The notes: generated by a model not told the origin, from the sequence alone. Counted from the first letter of the stretch, positions 1 through 8,491 are shown. The stretch is 64,000 bases of DNA from an uncultured Oscillospiraceae bacterium (GCA_905197685.1 CAJJZS010000007.1:1-64000), one strand, 5' to 3'. Numbers and translations: made by a program.

Positions 1-483
1 AGAAAGCAGCCTGCGGGAGATAGCTTTGAGAAGATTTCCGGTACCACCGGACTGTCGGGCTGTGCAGATGGGGCGCTCATTATGCAGAAAGAAAAACGAA
101 CTGACGGAAAGGCTACACTGGAAATCAGTGGACGGGATCAGCCGGATCAGCGGCTGTATCTAAGTAAAGACCAGGAGCGTTTGGTATGGCTTCTCGACCA
201 TGCAGAGAATGAGCTTTGGAAGCAGCCTCCGGACCCGGTGCTGGAAGCGGTAGCGAAAATGGTATCTGACGAAAACCGCGAGTGGGAAGGCAGCCCTACA
301 GAGCTTACCGAAGCTCTACGGTTGGATATGGCAGTAAACCGCCTCACTAAGCATCTAAATGTAAATGCCAGCCGCCTGCTGGAAGAACATCAGGTGAAGT
401 ACGAAAACAAAACCAAGCATGCCGGAAGGCGCATCAGGCTGACTTATATGGTAGAAGCACCTATGGTTGAAGTAATTAAGTAA
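1..483 (+). CDS. RepA-like AAA ATPase of a mobile element, C-terminal part (5' end outside window)
   Basis: The reading frame is open from base 1 and runs into the first ATG at 82, so the gene begins before the window; 160 residues are visible. The part before that ATG (GDSFEKISGTTGLSGCADGA) reads like the region after Walker B in RecA/RepA-type AAA ATPases, where the chain returns to a core strand and then a wHTH-like C-terminus. Such proteins (AAA_25 family) are common in integrative elements of gut Firmicutes and are thought to act in replication or maintenance. A relic of the same family lies at 8492-8825. The family call rests on pattern recall of the visible part, without the Walker A region. 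Confidence 0.7.
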   Translation, partial: RKQPAGDSFEKISGTTGLSGCADGALIMQKEKRTDGKATLEISGRDQPDQRLYLSKDQERLVWLLDHAENELWKQPPDPVLEAVAKMVSDENREWEGSPTELTEALRLDMAVNRLTKHLNVNASRLLEEHQVKYENKTKHAGRRIRLTYMVEAPMVEVIK

Positions 484-495
484 AGCGCGACGCTT

Positions 496-550
496 GCAAC
501 GGTCGCGACGGTGTTTTGAGGGGTACTCCCAGCACCGTTGCGACCGTCGC
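496..550. repeat. GC-rich inverted repeat downstream of the RepA-like gene
   Basis: Arms 496-513 (GCAACGGTCGCGACGGTG) and 533-550 (CACCGTTGCGACCGTCGC) pair at 16 of 18 positions around a 19-base loop. A further half-copy, CACCGTTGCG, follows at 551-560. There is no T-run after the stem, so it is not a typical intrinsic terminator. It could be an origin-type, protein-binding or mRNA-stabilising structure of the mobile element. The rest of 561-794 holds no gene that I can support. Confidence 0.6.
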
Positions 551-794
551 CACCGTTGCGGGAAAGAAAATGTGAGGTGGTGTTTTGCCACCCCATTGTT
601 CAAGAGGGTGCCCCTTTTTAGGGCACCCTAAAGGTTCCGGAAGATGTCGCGATTCACGACACCCTATGCTCCGAAACGGGGCATAGGGTACAGACAAAAA
701 GCGTTCACAGAACGCGCAGCCACAGAATGAAATTCTGGGTTCAACGGGGGGGATTGGGGGGCGCTGCCCTCAACAAGCAGACGGCAGGAAATGT

Positions 795-865
795 GAGTGT
801 GTATTAACACTCGCATTGCTTGCCGGATTTGTGTGTGGATAGCCACACGCATTGCTTGCCAGATT
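795..865. repeat. Two tandem units: short hairpin plus conserved 17-base box
   Basis: Unit 1 is a perfect hairpin (GAGTGT-gtatta-ACACTC, 795-812) followed by GCATTGCTTGCCGGATT (813-829). Unit 2 is a different hairpin (GTGTGG-atag-CCACAC, 833-848) followed by GCATTGCTTGCCAGATT (849-865). The period is 36 bases. The stems differ in sequence while keeping pairing, which argues for selection on structure. It lies 74 bases before the small DUF6061 gene. Function is unknown; an iteron array or a leader structure would fit. Confidence 0.6.
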
Positions 866-938
866 CTAAAATTAACGAAACAGACCTTGTGCCGCTGCGG
901 AAAATCAACCGAAATTCAAATATCGGGAGGTAACGAGT

Positions 939-1184
939 ATGATAAAGATTTTGTCCTGTGAGTTCAACCTGGACACCGCCTGCGTGGAGTTGCGCTTGGA
1001 TGATGGGACACTGATTTCCATCGACTGCACCGCCGTGGAGAACGAGATGGCGAATAGTATGTACCAGCGGTCAGAACTGGACTGGCTGATCTATAACGAT
1101 CCGCTGGTCTATGCAGAGCTGATTTTGAATGGAGAACCTGAATTATATCTAAAAGCCGTAACAAAGGAAACTCCGTTTGATTGA
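939..1184 (+). CDS. Small DUF6061-type protein of mobile elements
   Basis: This 81-residue acidic protein has the conserved core CTAVENEMANSMYQRSELDW that I associate with DUF6061 proteins next to RepA-like ATPases and relaxase modules in Clostridia elements. The start is supported by GGGAGGT at 925-931, eight bases before the ATG. No catalytic motif, signal peptide or membrane segment is visible. Function is unknown; its position supports membership of the same integrative element as the RepA-like gene. Confidence 0.65.
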   Translation: MIKILSCEFNLDTACVELRLDDGTLISIDCTAVENEMANSMYQRSELDWLIYNDPLVYAELILNGEPELYLKAVTKETPFD

Positions 1185-1192
1185 TGACAAAG

Positions 1193-1243
1193 AAAATCCG
1201 TCAGAAGCAGCATCTTAAAAGGTGCACCTCTGCCGGATTTTTT
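1193..1243 (+). terminator. Intrinsic terminator after the DUF6061 gene
   Basis: AAAATCCG-t-CAGA pairs with TCTG-c-CGGATTTTTT and ends in a T-run just past the stop at 1184. Bases 1244-1503 contain no supported gene and separate the mobile-element core from the restriction-modification genes. Confidence 0.65.
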
Positions 1244-1503
1244 ACATCTTATCAATCAAAGCAAATATGACAGCCTGCCATTCTTCCCTCAACCTTGACC
1301 AGCGTTCCAGAAGCTTTTTCTACGTCTCAGTCAAGGAAACAGGGGTGTCCTCTTTGGAAAATAAATAAGACAAATGATACCATACGCAAATTTTCTCTAG
1401 GGACAAGGTGATTGGAATGATGCTTTTATAACATTAGTTTAATTTGTAGAATAGTAAAAATAGGACACTCTGGCTTTGATGGGTGAACAGTTTTAGTTAT
1501 AAT

Positions 1504-2364
1504 TCAGCAATTATCGAAAAGTACTGAATTGACAACGAGTGGCCAACGGGTTAGAATTTCTCTTCCAAAAATAGCCTCATCAACTAAACCTGCATTCAGA
1601 GCATCAATGATTCGGCAAAGATAAGATTTTCCATCTATCCACCACGTTTTGTAAGCATCAACCATAAATACATGCTTAATCTTATGACCGGTTCGATTAT
1701 AAATTTCATTCAACTCAAACCCGTCAAGTTGAGTTTCATAAACACCATCAGCGACTCGACTACCGAAGGTTGTTGCATAATAGTATTCTTTGATTTCCCA
1801 AACCATGACAGGATTGATTATACCAGGAAAGGCACCATCAAATCTGCGAGAAGATGCTCCCGCCAGTTGGTGTGCATCATCCATTAAGTATATAAGGCCT
1901 CGAGGGTCATCGTTAAAACCAAGTTGCCCAGGGTAAAGATTAGATTTTCGAATAGTCATTTCAGTCAGAATATTTATGATAGCAGTAAAATAGTTAACCT
2001 TTTTCATTGCTCCTGATTGTTTGTTCATGGGAATCTTGCATCGAAAATGATTGCGGACAGCTATATCATGCAGTTTATTGAACTCGATTTCGGCTTGTTC
2101 AGCGGTCATTAGATTATGTTGAACAACATCATTAAGTACAGTAGCACGTTTTTGAGAATAAAAAATAATGCGTGATACGGTATCGTCATCAATATTTAGT
2201 CCATGAGAACTGAACAATGAATATAATTCCGTATGGCAGTAAGTCTTAACACGGCTGTCTGCGCGAGTACGACCACGCTGGGTATAGCCTAATGTTTCAG
2301 ATACAAACTTAACCAATGACCAAAAGGCCGGTGTGCAATCCGAAAATTCAGCAAATGCCTCCAT
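1504..2364 (-). CDS. Putative type II restriction endonuclease (PD-(D/E)xK type)
   Basis: A 286-residue protein that I do not recognise as a named enzyme. Near residues 176-195 it has RRFDGAF followed by PVMVWEIKEYY, matching the D...ExK core of PD-(D/E)xK nucleases. Its stop-start with the upstream controller gene shares one base (TAATG), so the two are translationally coupled. The order C-R on one strand with a DNA methyltransferase on the other is the PvuII/EcoRV-type layout. Context makes the endonuclease role likely; the recognition sequence cannot be read from the DNA. AT-rich like the rest of the defence island. Confidence 0.75.
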   Translation of the reverse strand: MEAFAEFSDCTPAFWSLVKFVSETLGYTQRGRTRADSRVKTYCHTELYSLFSSHGLNIDDDTVSRIIFYSQKRATVLNDVVQHNLMTAEQAEIEFNKLHDIAVRNHFRCKIPMNKQSGAMKKVNYFTAIINILTEMTIRKSNLYPGQLGFNDDPRGLIYLMDDAHQLAGASSRRFDGAFPGIINPVMVWEIKEYYYATTFGSRVADGVYETQLDGFELNEIYNRTGHKIKHVFMVDAYKTWWIDGKSYLCRIIDALNAGLVDEAIFGREILTRWPLVVNSVLFDNC

Positions 2365-2591
2365 TATCTTTTCACCTTCCCGAAAATAAATTCGATTGAT
2401 ACGCCGAGAGCGTTAGCGATTTTTTCAATATTTTCAAGAGAGATGTTTCGTTTACCCAACTCAATATCACTCACGTATGTCCGATGTAGACCACAAATAT
2501 CAGCAAGCGCTTCCTGTGAAATTTGTCGATCAATCCGTAATTCTCGAATGGCTAATCCAAACTCTGTTAGAATGTCGCTCGTTTTGCACAT
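2364..2591 (-). CDS. Restriction-modification controller (C) protein, XRE-type HTH
   Basis: The 75-residue protein is one helix-turn-helix domain (ISQEALADICGLHRTYVSDI), the usual size of C proteins. In known systems the C dimer binds tandem C-boxes, activates its own C-R promoter and at high level represses it, delaying nuclease expression until DNA is methylated. A strong site GGGAGGTG lies seven bases before the ATG. Consensus-like C-boxes lie at 2629-2658, about 40 bases upstream, which strongly supports a controller role over that of a generic XRE repressor. Confidence 0.88.
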   Translation of the reverse strand: MCKTSDILTEFGLAIRELRIDRQISQEALADICGLHRTYVSDIELGKRNISLENIEKIANALGVSIEFIFGKVKR

Positions 2592-2594
2592 CGC

Positions 2595-2623
2595 TTGACA
2601 CCTCCCAATTTCTTTATTATAAT
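2595..2623 (+). promoter_or_regulatory. Strong sigma-A promoter of the methyltransferase gene
   Basis: TTGACA at 2595-2600 and TATAAT at 2618-2623 are separated by 17 bases. The predicted start near 2630 falls inside the first C-box, so bound C protein would hinder methyltransferase transcription, as described for some C-controlled systems. Confidence 0.75.
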
Positions 2624-2644
2624 GTATCTGTAGACTTTGAGTCT
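2616..2644 (-). promoter_or_regulatory. Weak-minus-35 promoter of the C-R operon
   Basis: On the minus strand a perfect TATAAT (plus positions 2616-2621) has no recognisable -35 at the right spacing (AGACTC around 2639-2644). The C-boxes cover that position. A good -10 with a poor -35 overlapped by C-boxes is the hallmark of an activator-dependent C-R promoter. Confidence 0.65.
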
Positions 2645-2658
2645 ACAGACTATAAGTT
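2629..2658. promoter_or_regulatory. Tandem C-boxes (operator for the C protein)
   Basis: Box 1 is GACTTTGAGTC inside a perfect 19-base palindrome (TGTAGACT-ttg-AGTCTACA, 2629-2647). Box 2 is GACTATAAGTT (2648-2658). The pattern GACTnnnAGTC-nnnn-GACTnnnAGT matches the published consensus for PvuII-type C-boxes. It sits between the divergent C and methyltransferase starts. Confidence 0.88.
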
Positions 2659-2676
2659 ACTATGGAGGTGTGCGAA

Positions 2677-3534
2677 GTGGTTCCAGCATTATTAAAATGG
2701 ATCGGGAATAAGCAACGTTTTGCTGAAACTATCATTTCATACATGCCTGAAGTATTTAATGATTATTATGAACCTTTTTTGGGTAGCGGTGCTGTAATGG
2801 CCCAGCTTCTTGAAGCAGATAGATCTCGAATGTATCCTCATTTTGAGCATGCGTATGGCAGCGACATTCTTCCGTTTCTTGTTGAAATTTTCCAGATGGT
2901 CAAAGCAGAGCCTTCAAAACTCTCAGACTATTATGAAAAAGAGATTTCAAAGTATTATGAGAACCCAGATGAGTGTTATTTACAGATCAGAGATCGTTTT
3001 AATGCCGATCACAATGCACTGGATTTTTGTTTGTTATCCCGTACTTGTTATTCTGGTGTAATTCGCTTCAGAAAAGCTGATGGCTATATGAGCACACCTC
3101 GGGGCCCCCATAAACCTATTGCACCATCGACCTTTTCCAAAAGATTAAATATTTGGTCAGATTTGCTGGAAAATGCATCGTTTAGATGTGAAAGCTTTGA
3201 TATGGCTATGGATAGAGCAAAAGCTGGAGATGTTGTTTACTGTGATCCTCCATATACTCATAGTCAAGGCATCATTTATGGAGCACAGGCTTTCGATATC
3301 GACATGCTGTGGGAAAAAATTAGGGAGTGCAAAGGGCGCGGAGTAAAAGTTATTCTCTCTATTAACGGAACAAGAGAGTCAAAGAAAAAAAACATTTCTG
3401 TTATTGTCCCTTCCGACTTGTTTGAGAGGGAAATATACATTGACTGTGGAAAATCTATGATAGATAGACTTCAAAATTCTGGACATGAAATGAAAAATGA
3501 AGAGGTACATGATAAACTTTGTTTAACATGGTAA
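2677..3534 (+). CDS. D12-class (Dam-like) N6-adenine DNA methyltransferase
   Basis: Modification partner of the restriction system. The N-terminal KWIGNKQRF and YEPFLGSGAVM (FxGxG, AdoMet binding) come before the catalytic CDPPYTHSQG (DPPY), the order of alpha-class N6-adenine enzymes such as Dam and M.EcoRV. An upstream ATG at 2662 overlaps the ribosome site GGAGGTG (2664-2670), so the GTG at 2677, six bases after that site, is the likelier start and leaves 285 residues; homologues also begin close to LLKWIGNK. The target sequence is unknown. The gene is read toward gajA with a 67-base gap and no terminator. Confidence 0.88.
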   Translation: MVPALLKWIGNKQRFAETIISYMPEVFNDYYEPFLGSGAVMAQLLEADRSRMYPHFEHAYGSDILPFLVEIFQMVKAEPSKLSDYYEKEISKYYENPDECYLQIRDRFNADHNALDFCLLSRTCYSGVIRFRKADGYMSTPRGPHKPIAPSTFSKRLNIWSDLLENASFRCESFDMAMDRAKAGDVVYCDPPYTHSQGIIYGAQAFDIDMLWEKIRECKGRGVKVILSINGTRESKKKNISVIVPSDLFEREIYIDCGKSMIDRLQNSGHEMKNEEVHDKLCLTW

Positions 3535-3601
3535 TACAAACGATCTTTCGAGTTGTACGACATTTATAACCATGATATTTTGTGCATAAGAGGTGATTTA
3601 T

Positions 3602-5512
3602 ATGGGAATTTCGCTGGCAAAAGTTAGAATTGAAAACTTTCGTTCTATTGAATCACTTGAATTATCGTTATCCATGACAAATGTTCTTATTGGAGCAAAT
3701 AATTGTGGGAAGTCTAATTTTCTCAAAGCAGTAAATGTTGCGCTTGGACAAAATAAAACGGTTTCTTCAGATGATATTTATATTGGGAAAGATGAAGTAC
3801 TGGATAAGACGAAGTGTGCTACTATTGATATTATGCTTCGACCTGTTGATGAGTCTTGCAATATCATGAGTAGCTTTTCAGACTTTTGGATTGGTGTCTT
3901 TACCGAGGCATGGATTACCACTGGCGATCCAACAGGAGATTATGTTGGAATTCGTACAGTCCTTCAATATGACGCTCTAAGAAATGACTATGTTATAATA
4001 CGCAAGCAAATATCGGATTGGGGCGACTCGATTTCTACTGCAACTGTAAGCCGGCGAAAAATGTTTACTGGTGATATGAATACTTTTATCGCAGCATTTT
4101 ATATGGATGCGCAGCGTGATGTAGTTGACGATATCAAAGATCGAAAGTCATATTTTGGAAGAGCTACATCTCGAGTAGAACTTTCCCCGGATAGAGTGTC
4201 GGATATCGAAAGGCAGTTAAATGAAGTAAATACACAGATTGTAGAAAGTATTCCTGCATTGAACCAAACAGCCACTCGAATTGCATCTATTGCAACAACT
4301 ATAGGAGCACCTAATGGAACACTGGAAATTGAACCACTAGCAAGGAAACTATCAGACTTGCATAAAGGCATGGATATTATATTTAGAGATGGTGAAGCTG
4401 CTAGATTATCTGTGACGCAACATGGCATGGGCACTAGAAGCTGGATCTCATTTCTCACGTTAGGGGCATATGTAGATTGGGAAAAGCAAAGTTTGTATGA
4501 AGAAGATCCGGAATCTGAGTCTTATATCATGTTGACTATGGAGGAACCGGAAGCACATTTGCATCCGCAAGCTCAGCAAAAACTTTATTCTCAGTTATGC
4601 AAATTTTCAGGTCAAAAAATTATAAGCACACATTCGCCAAGTGTTGTGGCCCAAGCAAACTTAACAGATTTGATTCATTTTGAAAAAATTAACGGCAGAA
4701 CAATAGCCCATAGCTTTGATGGAGAGAACTACACTCAGGAAGAAAAAAATAGGATAAAACGTGAAGTAATTTCATCTCGTGGCGAGTTATTGTTCTCCAA
4801 GGCCATTGTACTGTGTGAAGGAATTACAGAAGAGCAAGCATTGCCAGTGTATTTTAGAGAGAAATTTAATATCGAGCCTGCTTTTTGTGGAGTCAATATT
4901 ATAGGCATTGGTGGGCAGAACTATAAAACATTTCTTAGCTTAATTAAAAATTTTAATATTAAATGGTTTATTTTTAGTGATGGTGAAGACAAAACGATTA
5001 AGACAGTAAGAAAAGCGATTAAAGATGTCTTTGGCGTTGAAATGCAGACTCTGTCAAATATAATTGTTCTTGATAATGGTGACGATTATGAATGGCATCT
5101 GATAAATAGTGGCTATGTAGCAGAGATAGTTCAAGCTATTTGTGAACATGAAGATGATTCTGAGTTTGTAAACAAGTATATTAATACGCGTAATCATACA
5201 TCTGCTGGTAGAGAAAAAACAGATCAACCCGAATGTCCAACTTGTCATCAAGCAATATATAGGGATATTATACGGGACTACTCTGGAGATGAAGGATATC
5301 GCAAAGCAATCTATGATTGTTGTACATCCAAACAAGCAAAAGCAAGGTATGCTACTATAGTTGCGGAGCGAATTGTTTCGATAGAAGATAATACTCGAAA
5401 AATTCCTCCAAAAGTGGCAGAATTATTCGAAAAAATGCAGCCGATTATGAGTGGTGAGAGGAGGTCCGAAATTGAAACTATCTCAGAAACAGCAACAGAT
5501 AGTCAATCATAA
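3602..5512 (+). CDS. gajA: GajA-like OLD-family ATPase/TOPRIM endonuclease (Gabija)
   Basis: A 636-residue protein with an N-terminal ABC-type ATPase: Walker A GANNCGKSN at residues 31-39, Walker B/signature region MEEPEAHLHPQ near 310 and the H-loop ISTHSPS. A C-terminal TOPRIM nuclease follows, with LCEGITEEQALP near 400 and FSDGEDK further on. The immediate downstream partner is a UvrD-like helicase, so this is the Gabija anti-phage arrangement, in which GajA is the DNA-nicking nuclease controlled by nucleotide levels. ATG 3602 is preferred over GTG 3593 because AGAGGTG (3589-3595) would be its ribosome site. Without the partner it would be called a generic OLD nuclease. Confidence 0.85.
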   Translation: MGISLAKVRIENFRSIESLELSLSMTNVLIGANNCGKSNFLKAVNVALGQNKTVSSDDIYIGKDEVLDKTKCATIDIMLRPVDESCNIMSSFSDFWIGVFTEAWITTGDPTGDYVGIRTVLQYDALRNDYVIIRKQISDWGDSISTATVSRRKMFTGDMNTFIAAFYMDAQRDVVDDIKDRKSYFGRATSRVELSPDRVSDIERQLNEVNTQIVESIPALNQTATRIASIATTIGAPNGTLEIEPLARKLSDLHKGMDIIFRDGEAARLSVTQHGMGTRSWISFLTLGAYVDWEKQSLYEEDPESESYIMLTMEEPEAHLHPQAQQKLYSQLCKFSGQKIISTHSPSVVAQANLTDLIHFEKINGRTIAHSFDGENYTQEEKNRIKREVISSRGELLFSKAIVLCEGITEEQALPVYFREKFNIEPAFCGVNIIGIGGQNYKTFLSLIKNFNIKWFIFSDGEDKTIKTVRKAIKDVFGVEMQTLSNIIVLDNGDDYEWHLINSGYVAEIVQAICEHEDDSEFVNKYINTRNHTSAGREKTDQPECPTCHQAIYRDIIRDYSGDEGYRKAIYDCCTSKQAKARYATIVAERIVSIEDNTRKIPPKVAELFEKMQPIMSGERRSEIETISETATDSQS

Positions 5513-7316
5513 AGATGGGGCTCTTCTGGTTGAAGCTGGTCCAGGTAGTGGAAAAACTAGAGTCCTCATTGAGCGAATTAAATTCTTATTATCATCGACT
5601 AGGCGAGGAAAAATTTTGGCACTAACATTCAGCAACCTTGCAGCTGATGAAATGAAAGAAAGGTTGGCTGAGGATATATCTTTTGAAGAGCAAGTTGATC
5701 GAGTTACTGTGGGCACAATACATTCTTTTTGTTTGGATTTAGTACAATCACGGGGAAACTTGATTGGCCTAGATACAGATATGGTTTTATTTGAAAGTGA
5801 GGAAGATCGCAGAGCTCTTTTGAAGGAGGTTTTTATTGAAAATCCCCAGTTAAAAGATTTCCTTGAGCGATACGATGATAAAAACAAGGTGTTTCAGCGT
5901 GCTTTGCAGCTTATCACTGAGCAGAAGAAAAATTTCGTTTTGCCTGAAGACTGTGCTGTTACCGATCCATTTCCTTTTATATACTCTGAATACAACCGGA
6001 AACTGCTAGATCAAAATGCAATGGATTTTGATGATATTTTATTCTTTGCATATCGGATACTAACAGAAAATGCTAGTGTTGTACGCATGTACAATTCTCT
6101 ATACAAATACATTTGCATTGATGAGGCACAGGACTTAAACTTTGCACAGTATCAGGTTATCAAGGCACTATGTGGCGATAATTATTGCAATGTGATGATG
6201 GTTGGTGATGCAAATCAATCAATTTATGGTTTTAATGGATCAAACAGTGAATTTATGACCAAAAATTTTGTGGCTGATTTTGCTCCTACAATATATAAGC
6301 TTAATGAAAACTACCGTTCAGCGAAACACATAGTAGAGTTTGCTAATCGTTTAGAACATTACGATAGCGTGACAAATTATGTATACGACGGTGAGTTAGT
6401 TGCAACTAGGTTGGCAGATGAAGAAAGCGAGGCAAAATATATTGCCGACAAAATTGAGCAACTTATGCAGGATGGACATCCAGATGTAGAGGGCATTATT
6501 TCGCCAGAGCGAATAGCTGTTATTGCTAGAAACAGATATGTCTTTTCACATTTGGAAGAAGAGCTGACGAATAGAAATATTCCTTTTTTCTTCAAGAAAA
6601 ATGCAAGTGGAATTGAGAATGAGTCAGATTTTATGAAAGTGTTTGAATTGTGTATTAGGATACTGATTAACAAAAAAGACTATATCCACTTGCAGCAACT
6701 AAAAAAACTGATTGGTGATTCGGCCCTTGACAATCTCAACAATATTAACAATATGAATAGCATGTCCATTTTGAAAGGAGTGTTAACAAATACCCCCTAC
6801 GAGAAGCTTATATCCGCAATTGGTATCTTGAACAATGAAGTCTTGAGGTTTGGAAACGCGTTGAATGCGCTTGAATCTATCCTTTCAACATTTGATGATG
6901 ATGAGCGCTATCTCGTTTCCATGGATATTCAACAATGGCGTAAGCATTGGAATAAATATTGTATGCTTGTCCCAAAAGAAAATCGCACATTAACTTCCTT
7001 CAGAAACCAAATTTCATTAGGAAAGACAAAAGCGATAGAGGTTAATAATGGAATTGCTCTCTTAACTGCGCATATGTCAAAAGGTTTGCAATTTGATGTT
7101 GTGTTCATAATGGGGTTGAGCGAGGGAACCTTTCCAGATTATCGCGCTATTAAATCGGGAAGTATACAACTATCTCAAGAGATGAACAATATGTACGTTG
7201 CAGTTACCAGGGCAAAGCGTTTATGTTATATGACTTATCCAGCAAAGAAAAAGATGCCTTGGGGTGATATCAAAAATCAAGTGCCTTCCAGATACATTAA
7301 AGAGATTGTAGTTTAA
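5472..7316 (+). CDS. gajB: GajB-like UvrD/PcrA superfamily 1 helicase (Gabija)
   Basis: The 614-residue protein carries the SF1A helicase motifs in order: I GPGSGKT (residues 23-29), II ICIDEAQDLN, III VGDANQSIYGF, IV KLNENYRSA, V HMSKGLQFDVVFI and VI NMYVAVTRAK. In Gabija, GajB pairs with GajA and is needed for defence. It overlaps the end of gajA by 41 bases. AGGAGG at 5459-5464 is seven bases before TTG 5472, which I take as the start; the longer GTG at 5451 lacks a site. It is longer than the roughly 500-residue Bacillus cereus GajB. Confidence 0.85.
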   Translation: MKLSQKQQQIVNHKDGALLVEAGPGSGKTRVLIERIKFLLSSTRRGKILALTFSNLAADEMKERLAEDISFEEQVDRVTVGTIHSFCLDLVQSRGNLIGLDTDMVLFESEEDRRALLKEVFIENPQLKDFLERYDDKNKVFQRALQLITEQKKNFVLPEDCAVTDPFPFIYSEYNRKLLDQNAMDFDDILFFAYRILTENASVVRMYNSLYKYICIDEAQDLNFAQYQVIKALCGDNYCNVMMVGDANQSIYGFNGSNSEFMTKNFVADFAPTIYKLNENYRSAKHIVEFANRLEHYDSVTNYVYDGELVATRLADEESEAKYIADKIEQLMQDGHPDVEGIISPERIAVIARNRYVFSHLEEELTNRNIPFFFKKNASGIENESDFMKVFELCIRILINKKDYIHLQQLKKLIGDSALDNLNNINNMNSMSILKGVLTNTPYEKLISAIGILNNEVLRFGNALNALESILSTFDDDERYLVSMDIQQWRKHWNKYCMLVPKENRTLTSFRNQISLGKTKAIEVNNGIALLTAHMSKGLQFDVVFIMGLSEGTFPDYRAIKSGSIQLSQEMNNMYVAVTRAKRLCYMTYPAKKKMPWGDIKNQVPSRYIKEIVV

Positions 7317-7484
7317 TAAAATCTACAAAAATCAAATAAGAATGCACAAGATTGTAAGCCTATGCTGGCAACACCATGGCAACAAAAAATCAGATAGCCC
7401 CTACTATCTGAATAATGAAAAGAATACCAATAATCCAAGCAAAATCTCATAAGCAAATCTGTTTAGAAAACATCTAACAGGAGC

Positions 7485-7633
7485 GAGTGGGAATAAGCAA
7501 AAAGTGGATATGAGGGCCCGCAAACCCGCATAAACACTGGGTTTTTGATTTTCAAATTCCCCATTTGATAGCAGATTGATAGCACTCGTCAAATCCCGAT
7601 TTATTGAGTTTGAAAAGAAAAATCGGGTGGCTT
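7485..7633. repeat. Att-like repeat block A, left of the AIPR cassette
   Basis: Contains GAGTGGGAATAA (7485-7496), AAACCCGCATAAACACTGGG (7532-7551), two TTGATAGCA-like boxes two bases apart (7564-7584) and ATCGGGTGG (7622-7630). The same items recur in the same order at 10731-10855, but with the CCCGCATAAA element inverted. Tyrosine-recombinase arm sites and element ends often look like this. The stretch 7317-7789 has no gene; besides this block it holds only the terminator at 7673-7714. Confidence 0.5.
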
Positions 7634-7672
7634 GCGAGTAGCCTGAAAATCCTCATCTTTTTATTCATAAGT

Positions 7673-7714
7673 AAAAGGTCTAACTGATTTTTGCTGATCA
7701 GTTAGACCTTTTTT
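7673..7714. terminator. Strong bidirectional terminator
   Basis: AAAAGGTCTAACTGA (7673-7687) pairs perfectly with TCAGTTAGACCTTTT (7698-7712), with A- and T-tails on both sides. It can end gajB transcription from the left and the XRE gene from the right. Confidence 0.85.
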
Positions 7715-7789
7715 ATTTTGCTCTCATTTACCTGAATTATTTGATTTTGTGCAACAAATGACCTTTCCCGTGGCCTACAAGTGAGGGGA

Positions 7790-8278
7790 TTAGATTAGAC
7801 CCTCCGGCGGCATCTTGGCACGGATTTGGCTGCTGTCGTACTCCGGGTAATGGTAACGCCAGCGGTCATACTCCTCCTGGGAGATCTCTCCGGCTTCCAG
7901 CTTGGCGGCCTGTTCCCGCCAGGTCCAAAGCGTTTCATGCAGCCGGGCGGCGTCCTTGTTTTTGCGAAAGTCCACCTGCAAGGCAAGATCACCGTCCTGC
8001 TCCGTGACCTTCAGCCCGTAGTTATCCTCCAGGGTAAACAGCGTGTGCATCAGCCCTACATAGGAGTCTATGTAGGGGACAGAGAGCGCATGGGGCGAGA
8101 CATCCAGCACCTCAGCCAGGGCAGCGGTCAGGTCTGCCTTTGGGGTTCTTGATCCTGTTTCGTACTGAGCAAGGCGCACATCAGCAGACTTCTCCGGGAA
8201 GCCCAGTGACATGCCGAGATATTTTTGTGTCATCCCCCGCAGGAGACGGAAAAAGTGAATTCGTTCACCAATCGCCAT
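7790..8278 (-). CDS. XRE-family regulator
   Basis: A 162-residue protein with an N-terminal helix-turn-helix (MTQKYLGMSLGFPEKSADVR, then QYETGSRTPK) and a C-terminal part of unknown role containing LWTWREQAAKLEAGEIS. The type is common in accessory DNA of gut Firmicutes. Its GC content is visibly higher than that of gajB and the AIPR gene on either side, so the cassette appears to be assembled from different sources. It is divergent from a strong promoter at 8387-8415 and may repress it. Confidence 0.75.
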   Translation of the reverse strand: MAIGERIHFFRLLRGMTQKYLGMSLGFPEKSADVRLAQYETGSRTPKADLTAALAEVLDVSPHALSVPYIDSYVGLMHTLFTLEDNYGLKVTEQDGDLALQVDFRKNKDAARLHETLWTWREQAAKLEAGEISQEEYDRWRYHYPEYDSSQIRAKMPPEGLI

Positions 8279-8386
8279 ATCATCAACTCCAATCGTTGGT
8301 TGTCTTTATAAAAAGCGTAGCAGAAATGCTTAGGAAAGTCAAGAGAATACTAAATAATTTTATTTAATTTATTTTGTGCGCGCCGA

Positions 8387-8415
8387 TTGACATAATCTGT
8401 TATGCTTAGTATAAT
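8387..8415 (+). promoter_or_regulatory. Strong sigma-A promoter reading toward the RepA relic and AIPR gene
   Basis: TTGACA (8387-8392), 17 bases, TATAAT (8410-8415): a consensus promoter between the XRE gene and the relic. It is the best candidate promoter for the AIPR gene 450 bases downstream. Confidence 0.7.
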
Positions 8416-8491
8416 GACAATAAGTAAATCATATTTGCCTAGTTATGATAGCTGAAGAAAATTCCTTCAAAATTTTTGGCTGCAAAAGAGG

